This document shows, one piece after another, positions 7,003 through 9,791 of a stretch of 9,791 nucleotides of DNA. The DNA is taken from NCBI RefSeq assembly GCF_030230605.1, contig NZ_JASPDO010000043.1:1-9791 (forward strand), in the 5' to 3' direction. Under the pieces are notes generated by a model. That model searched no databases, was not told the origin of the DNA, and worked only from the letters and a program-made list of their open reading frames with translations. Origin of the DNA: Brevibacterium sp. UMB1308A (GTDB lineage Bacteria; Actinomycetota; Actinomycetes; Actinomycetales; Brevibacteriaceae). The position numbers were made by a program, and so were the translations under genes. Position 1 is the stretch's first letter; the number at the start of each line of letters is the position of its first letter.

Positions 7003-7062
7003 GCAAAGTGAGCGAAACTGCGCAATATAATGCGCAGTTTCGCTCGCTTTGCGCCGTTTCGT
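7003..7062. repeat. Dispersed palindromic element, copy 2
   Basis: The core 7003-7052 is the partner of 131-180. The arms (7003-7025 with 7030-7052) pair almost fully around an AATATAAT-like centre. Against copy 1, positions 6/45, 11/40 and 17/34 of the core have both partners changed so that pairing is kept. One G-U pair (T7009 with G7046) is stable only on plus RNA. It starts three bases after the aminotransferase stop and ends 28 bases beyond the stop of the minus-strand repressor, so it sits between converging genes. Confidence 0.8.
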
Positions 7063-7080
7063 TTGGGTCGGGCGCCCAGT

Positions 7081-7449
7081 CTAGTTCGAGTGATTGAGCT
7101 CGTTGACGTGGGCCATTGCATCAAGAATGATGTGCGCGACGTGTTCGTCCATGAGTGAGTAGATCGCTTCGCGCCCATCGCGCTGCACAGAAACCAAGTG
7201 AATGCCACGGAGCACTTTGAGGTGCTGTGAGACTAGTGGCTGTGACAGCTCGGTGGCAATCACAATGTTGCTCACACTGGCTGGCCCGTGGGACAAAGTG
7301 AGCAGAATCTTCAAGCGCGACGGTGTAGCAAGAGCCTTGAACAGTTCAGCGGTAAGACTGATGTTCTGTTGCGACGAGAATTCTGATGGAATGTCGCAGT
7401 CACCTTCAGGGTGAATCTTGCTGACATCGACGGCTGTTTTTTCTGACAT
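7081..7449 (-). CDS. smtB: ArsR/SmtB-family zinc-sensing transcriptional repressor
   Basis: The 122-residue winged-helix repressor has the ArsR core: LFKALATPSRLKILLTL (36-52), the recognition region ELSQPLVSQHLKVL (67-80), and a beta wing around QRDGREAIYSL (89-99). The last helix carries Asp101, His103, His114 and Glu117, the exact D-x-H-(10)-H-xx-E spacing of the alpha5 Zn(II) site of SmtB, and this end closely resembles mycobacterial SmtB (Rv2358). Zinc binding should release DNA. His13 and Cys18 near the N-terminus could add ligands. The reading frame is open upstream to 7536, but the ATG at 7449 fits family length and has TAGACT seven bases before it (leaderless). An operator-like palindrome covers that box, so autoregulation is likely. 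No zur or metal transporter gene lies beside it, so its other targets are outside the window. Confidence 0.88.
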   Translation of the reverse strand: MSEKTAVDVSKIHPEGDCDIPSEFSSQQNISLTAELFKALATPSRLKILLTLSHGPASVSNIVIATELSQPLVSQHLKVLRGIHLVSVQRDGREAIYSLMDEHVAHIILDAMAHVNELNHSN

Positions 7450-7452
7450 AGT

Positions 7453-7465
7453 GAGTAGTCTACTC
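7453..7465 (-). promoter_or_regulatory. Operator-like palindrome overlapping the smtB-like -10
   Basis: GAGTAG-T-CTACTC is a perfect 6+1+6 inverted repeat three bases before the ATG at 7449. On the minus strand it contains TAGACT (7462-7457), a -10-like hexamer seven bases from the ATG. A dimeric ArsR protein bound here would block the promoter directly. Confidence 0.6.
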
Positions 7466-7492
7466 GCGTGAAACATACGTGGAACAAACGCA

Positions 7493-7536
7493 GTGTCTCC
7501 CTGGCTCCCTTCCCCTAATAGGCGCCTGGGAGACAC
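7493..7536 (-). terminator. Terminator-like hairpin after the secreted lysozyme-like gene
   Basis: Bases 7493-7505 pair with 7524-7536 (12 of 13 pairs, one T-T mismatch) around an 18-base loop. It begins 24 bases downstream of the stop of the minus-strand gene at 7561. The minus-strand tail (TGCGTTTG) has only a short T run, so termination may be inefficient or Rho-aided. It separates that gene from the smtB-like gene. Confidence 0.5.
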
Positions 7537-7560
7537 GTGCTTTATTCCACGAAGCGCGGG

Positions 7561-8253
7561 CTATTCCACCGGTCCTGCGTGATAGATCTTGGGTGCGTCG
7601 TAGTTTGCTTTGAGGGTTCGCCACGCCAAGTTCTCCCACTGGGCGTAACGGTCCGGGTACCCCGAGCGTTGCACGGCTTGGGCGGCATCATTCAGGCTCA
7701 TCTTTTCCCAGCCTGGAATATCCAGTAGTCCCGCGTTCTTCACCTTGGGGTTCACCCCGTAAAAAGACTGAGCGGCAAACGTGCGCGTTTGGACTTCGTC
7801 TTCCGTTCCCCAGCCGTACTTGGGACGCTGCTGGAACAGCCCCTTCGAGTCCTTGTCGCCGTGATCCAGATTGTACATGTCGGATTCCTGGAACGCGGTC
7901 ATCAACGCAATCTGAATTCCCCGGTCAGATACGTTGAACGCGCGTCCCACACCAATGATGATGCGGGCGTTTTCAATCTGGTCTTTATCCAGGTACGACG
8001 GCTGCGGAGGAAGCTGTCGCTTAGGTTCAGGTTTGGACTCAGGCTTTGCCTCGGGTTCCGGCGTCGCCTGCTTCTGAGGTGTGTTTTGAGGCTCAGGCTT
8101 CGTTTCGGGCTGCGAAACGTTGCTGTCCGTCGAGCTGGTGTTGTGGTCGTGTGCATTACCTGTCAGTGACGGTAGCGCCGACGCGGGAGCTGAAAAGAGG
8201 CCTACTGATACAACGCCTACAGCGATTGCAAGTGGCAATTTTGTCTTAAGCAT
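7561..8253 (-). CDS. Secreted lysozyme/transglycosylase-like domain protein
   Basis: The 230-residue product begins with a Sec signal peptide: Lys3/Lys5, a hydrophobic core (7-22) and the cleavage pattern ASA-LP after residue 26. Residues 30-85 are a Pro/Glu/Lys/Gln linker suited to spanning the cell wall. Residues 90-218 match the actinobacterial secreted domain with IENARIIIGVGRAF, IALMTAFQES, NLDHGDKDSKGLFQQRPKYGWG and AQAVQRSGYPDRYAQWE, found alone or beside M23 and NlpC/P60 peptidases. It resembles a lysozyme/soluble lytic transglycosylase fold, with Glu123 in QES as the likely catalytic acid. An inserted stretch after FYGVNPK departs from the usual form. AGGA lies five to six bases before the ATG. 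It probably remodels peptidoglycan; activity is inferred, not shown. Confidence 0.8.
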   Translation of the reverse strand: MLKTKLPLAIAVGVVSVGLFSAPASALPSLTGNAHDHNTSSTDSNVSQPETKPEPQNTPQKQATPEPEAKPESKPEPKRQLPPQPSYLDKDQIENARIIIGVGRAFNVSDRGIQIALMTAFQESDMYNLDHGDKDSKGLFQQRPKYGWGTEDEVQTRTFAAQSFYGVNPKVKNAGLLDIPGWEKMSLNDAAQAVQRSGYPDRYAQWENLAWRTLKANYDAPKIYHAGPVE

Positions 8254-8313
8254 ATGTTCCTAAAAGTGGGAAGTGGGAGCATTTACTTGTTCGCCAAAAA
8301 GGATCGTAGTAGA

Positions 8314-8331
8314 CATTTGCGTCAAATGATA
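8314..8331 (-). promoter_or_regulatory. -10 box with overlapping palindrome upstream of the secreted protein gene
   Basis: On the minus strand TATCAT (8331-8326) is a five-of-six -10 box and would give a leader of about 65 bases. CATTTG-CGT-CAAATG, a perfect 6+3+6 inverted repeat (8314-8328), overlaps it and the expected start site. No good -35 was found. Further upstream TGTGA-N9-TCACA (8375-8393) is another inverted repeat; its spacing is wrong for CRP. Confidence 0.4.
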
Positions 8332-8527
8332 CACGCGAGCGTAATCAAACCGTTATAAATAATGCTTACATTGATGTGATTCCGCAGGTCACATAGCTAT
8401 TGCCGTGTGTAGAAAAAAGTTAAAAAAAGTTTCAAAATGAACGCATATCGCGTGTCAGGCTTGCAAAAGAGCAATTCGCTACTTGGTGGACTCTGTGGGA
8501 TCACCCGGAAACCACCTCGGCGGCGGT

Positions 8528-9496
8528 CTACTTTCCGTAGTGCTGAGCCAGGATCTTCAAACCCTGCTCGATACTCACAGCAGGCGTCCAGTTCAGCGCC
8601 TCGCGGGTGCGGCGCTGGTCAAACCAGTGCGCGGTCGACAATTGTTCGGCAAGGAAGTGGGTGAGGGGAGGTTCGTCGTCGTGCTCGGTGAGGTTCCACA
8701 CGGTCTCAATCGCAGAACCTGCTGCCTTCGCGGCGCCCGCGGGGACGTGCAGGCGGATAGGGTCGGCGCCACCGGCCACCGCAATCCTGTTGAGAAGTTC
8801 GCCCACCGGCCGAGGTTGTCCATTAGTCACCACGAGCGCCTCCCCGTGCGTGTGGGGCACCACCTCAAGGGCCGCGAGGATCGCGTCTACCGCGTTGGTC
8901 GAATACAGCGTGTCAATCAGCGGAGTACCCGACCCCAAGATGGGGATACGGCCTTGCTTAGCGCGTTCAATGATGCGTTCGGTCAGCTGCGTATCACCTG
9001 GACCCCACATGAGGTGGGGGCGCAGCACAATCACGGGGAACGAATCAGAATCAGCTTCCAGTGCAATGATTTCGCCTTGGGCTTTTGTGCGCGCGTAGTC
9101 GCCGCGGGCTGTCTGTGGGTTAGCTGGTTGGGCTCCCTCCCCAATAATCGAGGAACCCGTATGCGCCACCGAAGGCGAAGAAATGTGGACAAAACGCTTC
9201 ACGCCCGTAGCCTGGGCGGCTTCAACTACTGTGCGTGTTCCGTCGATGTTTACGCGGTCAAACTGGGCCGAATCACCCGCCATGGAGACTTTCGCTGCCA
9301 GGTGGATGACCGCCTCGGCGCCGGTGAGCGCACCTTCCACACACGCAGGGTCAGTGACAGATCCCAGTACGTCCTGCGCCCCGTCAACCCCGGACGGCCT
9401 GCGTTGCAAAGTGGTCACGTGGTGGCCCTGCTCAACGAGTGCGCGAGCAACGCCAGATCCCAACAGTCCAGAAGCGCCGGTGACACAAATTCGCAT
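8528..9496 (-). CDS. OleD/3beta-HSD-like NAD(P)-dependent epimerase/reductase
   Basis: This is a 322-residue extended short-chain dehydrogenase/reductase. It starts directly with the Rossmann motif TGASGLLG (6-13), keeps VIHLAAKV (63-70), HISSPSV with the active-site serine region (104-110), and the catalytic pair Tyr134/Lys138 in YARTK. LRPHLMWGPGDTQL followed by GTPLIDTLYSTNAVDA is typical of the 3beta-hydroxysteroid dehydrogenase/OleD branch, where OleD reduces 2-alkyl-3-oxo acids in long-chain olefin synthesis. No oleA, oleB or oleC lies in the window, so the substrate is open; a sugar or sterol-like substrate remains possible. Start: ATG 9496 has TACGCT six bases upstream on its strand, suggesting a leaderless message; GAGG is too close to act as a normal ribosome-binding site. 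The 274 bases after its stop (8254-8527) hold no gene. Confidence 0.85.
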   Translation of the reverse strand: MRICVTGASGLLGSGVARALVEQGHHVTTLQRRPSGVDGAQDVLGSVTDPACVEGALTGAEAVIHLAAKVSMAGDSAQFDRVNIDGTRTVVEAAQATGVKRFVHISSPSVAHTGSSIIGEGAQPANPQTARGDYARTKAQGEIIALEADSDSFPVIVLRPHLMWGPGDTQLTERIIERAKQGRIPILGSGTPLIDTLYSTNAVDAILAALEVVPHTHGEALVVTNGQPRPVGELLNRIAVAGGADPIRLHVPAGAAKAAGSAIETVWNLTEHDDEPPLTHFLAEQLSTAHWFDQRRTREALNWTPAVSIEQGLKILAQHYGK

Positions 9497-9540
9497 ACCT
9501 CAAGCGTAACGGGTTGCGTGGTGGGGCCTGGATCGGGGGC

Positions 9541-9567
9541 TTGTGGGGAGTTCGTGCGTGGTAGAAT
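9541..9567 (+). promoter_or_regulatory. Promoter of the hairpin RNA / Abi_2 locus
   Basis: TAGAAT (9562-9567) is a strong -10 box. TTGTGG (9541-9546) is a usable -35 but with a short 15-base spacer. Transcription would start near 9574, directly before the hairpin, so the RNA would be little more than hairpin plus tail. Confidence 0.5.
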
Positions 9568-9573
9568 CATTTG

Positions 9574-9616
9574 CATCATGATCAGCCCGTTGTCGTAGGA
9601 CGCGGGCTGATTTTCA
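9574..9616 (+). ncRNA. Short hairpin RNA upstream of an Abi_2 gene (abiF-RNA-like)
   Basis: ATCAGCCCG (9581-9589) pairs perfectly with CGGGCTGAT (9603-9611) around a 13-base loop, and the second arm runs into TTTT then CATTT, the form of an intrinsic terminator. It lies between a strong -10 box and the ribosome-binding site of an Abi_2-type gene. Known AbiF loci carry a small structured RNA in this position, reported to act with the protein as an RNA-protein toxin-antitoxin or defence pair. Whether this hairpin is that RNA or a plain attenuator is inferred from position and shape only. Confidence 0.5.
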
Positions 9617-9634
9617 TTTATGCAGGAGATGCGC

Positions 9635-9790
9635 ATGGAGTACACAAAGAAGTGGCTACCCCTTGATGAGCAGGTGGAACGGCTAGTGAAGCGTGGCCTA
9701 GAGGTCGAGGACCCGGGGTTAATGCTCAAAATGTGTGTATGGGCCTGGCGTGTCAGGGGTGTCTTCCTGCCCATCCTTGTCGGAGTTTGA
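9635..9790 (+). pseudogene. N-terminal fragment of an Abi_2 (AbiD/AbiF) family gene
   Basis: AGGAG (9624-9628) lies six bases before ATG 9635. The 51 codons give a start typical of the Abi_2 abortive-infection family: EYTKKWLPLDEQVERLVKRG (2-21), then WAWRVRGVFLP (36-46) in the place of the family block YYRLSGYxLP, keeping its Arg, Gly and Pro. TGA follows at 9788-9790, whereas family members run to roughly 200-330 residues. So this is a truncated or frameshifted copy, a decayed remnant, or a gene continuing in another frame past the window. Abi_2 proteins related to AbiF are HEPN-type RNases suspected in phage defence; no catalytic part is present here. The changed aromatic residues (W-A-W for the usual two Tyr, Val for the last Tyr) also suggest relaxed selection. 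Confidence 0.5.
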
Positions 9791-9791
9791 T

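Noticed and set aside
7450..7536. N-terminal extension of the smtB-like protein up to 7536
   Set aside because: It would run through the hairpin at 7493-7536 and the operator-like palindrome, and it adds residues absent from the family; the ATG at 7449 has a proper -10 box.
8254..8400. Riboswitch (c-di-AMP type) before the secreted cell-wall protein
   Set aside because: Such genes often have one, but the conserved ydaO-type core sequences were not seen and the leader implied by the -10 box is only about 65 bases.
8461..8516. Possible terminator behind the reductase gene (GGTGG/CCACC with an inner GGG/CCC, then TTGC/GCAA)
   Set aside because: The stems are only 3-5 bp with internal loops, and the nearest T-rich run (minus strand, about 8432-8410) is too far away.
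8483..9598. A 371-codon plus-strand open frame across the reductase gene
   Set aside because: It lies opposite the reductase, has no recognisable domain, unusual Arg/His/Gly composition and no ribosome-binding site, while the minus frame has a complete Rossmann/YxxxK protein.

Overview
The window comes from an actinobacterium of moderate-to-high GC, most likely a member of or near Micrococcales. That rests on four signs: a RamB/ScfR-type regulator divergent from an aceA-aceB glyoxylate-shunt pair, a type A (about 550 residue) malate synthase rather than the long type G enzyme, a DUF4333 lipoprotein, and an SmtB-like zinc sensor close to the mycobacterial type. Genus cannot be fixed from this sequence alone.

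Layout. Positions 1-206 hold no complete gene but contain three hairpins in a row (21-58, 81-108, 131-180) behind a minus-strand lipoprotein gene (207-884). A minus-strand RamB-like regulator (1015-2526) is divergent from aceA (2708-3985, isocitrate lyase), which is followed by aceB (4098-5753, malate synthase A). The ramB-aceA spacer (2527-2707) is rich in inverted repeats and a CRP/GlxR-like site. The aceA-aceB spacer holds two hairpins, one with a perfect 17-bp stem ending just before the aceB ribosome-binding site. A class I/II aminotransferase (5773-6999) follows. It converges with a minus-strand zinc-sensor-type ArsR/SmtB repressor (7081-7449) whose operator-like palindrome overlaps its own -10 box. 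Then come a minus-strand secreted lysozyme-like protein (7561-8253) and a minus-strand OleD/3beta-HSD-like NAD(P) reductase (8528-9496). Divergent from the reductase is a promoter, a short terminator-like hairpin RNA and the start of an Abi_2 (AbiD/AbiF) family gene that stops after 51 codons at the window edge.

How the genes work together. RamB-like regulator, isocitrate lyase and malate synthase form a self-contained glyoxylate shunt module for growth on acetate or fatty acids. The remaining genes look like independent transcription units, several of which may be leaderless (TANNNT-like box 6-7 nt before the ATG).

The two most unusual items are: (i) a dispersed palindromic element present twice (131-180 and 7003-7052), 41 of 50 bases identical, in which three of the changes are paired double substitutions that keep the stem; and (ii) the hairpin RNA plus Abi_2 start at 9541-9790, which has the layout of the RNA-associated AbiF defence/toxin-antitoxin loci but here with an apparently broken protein gene.
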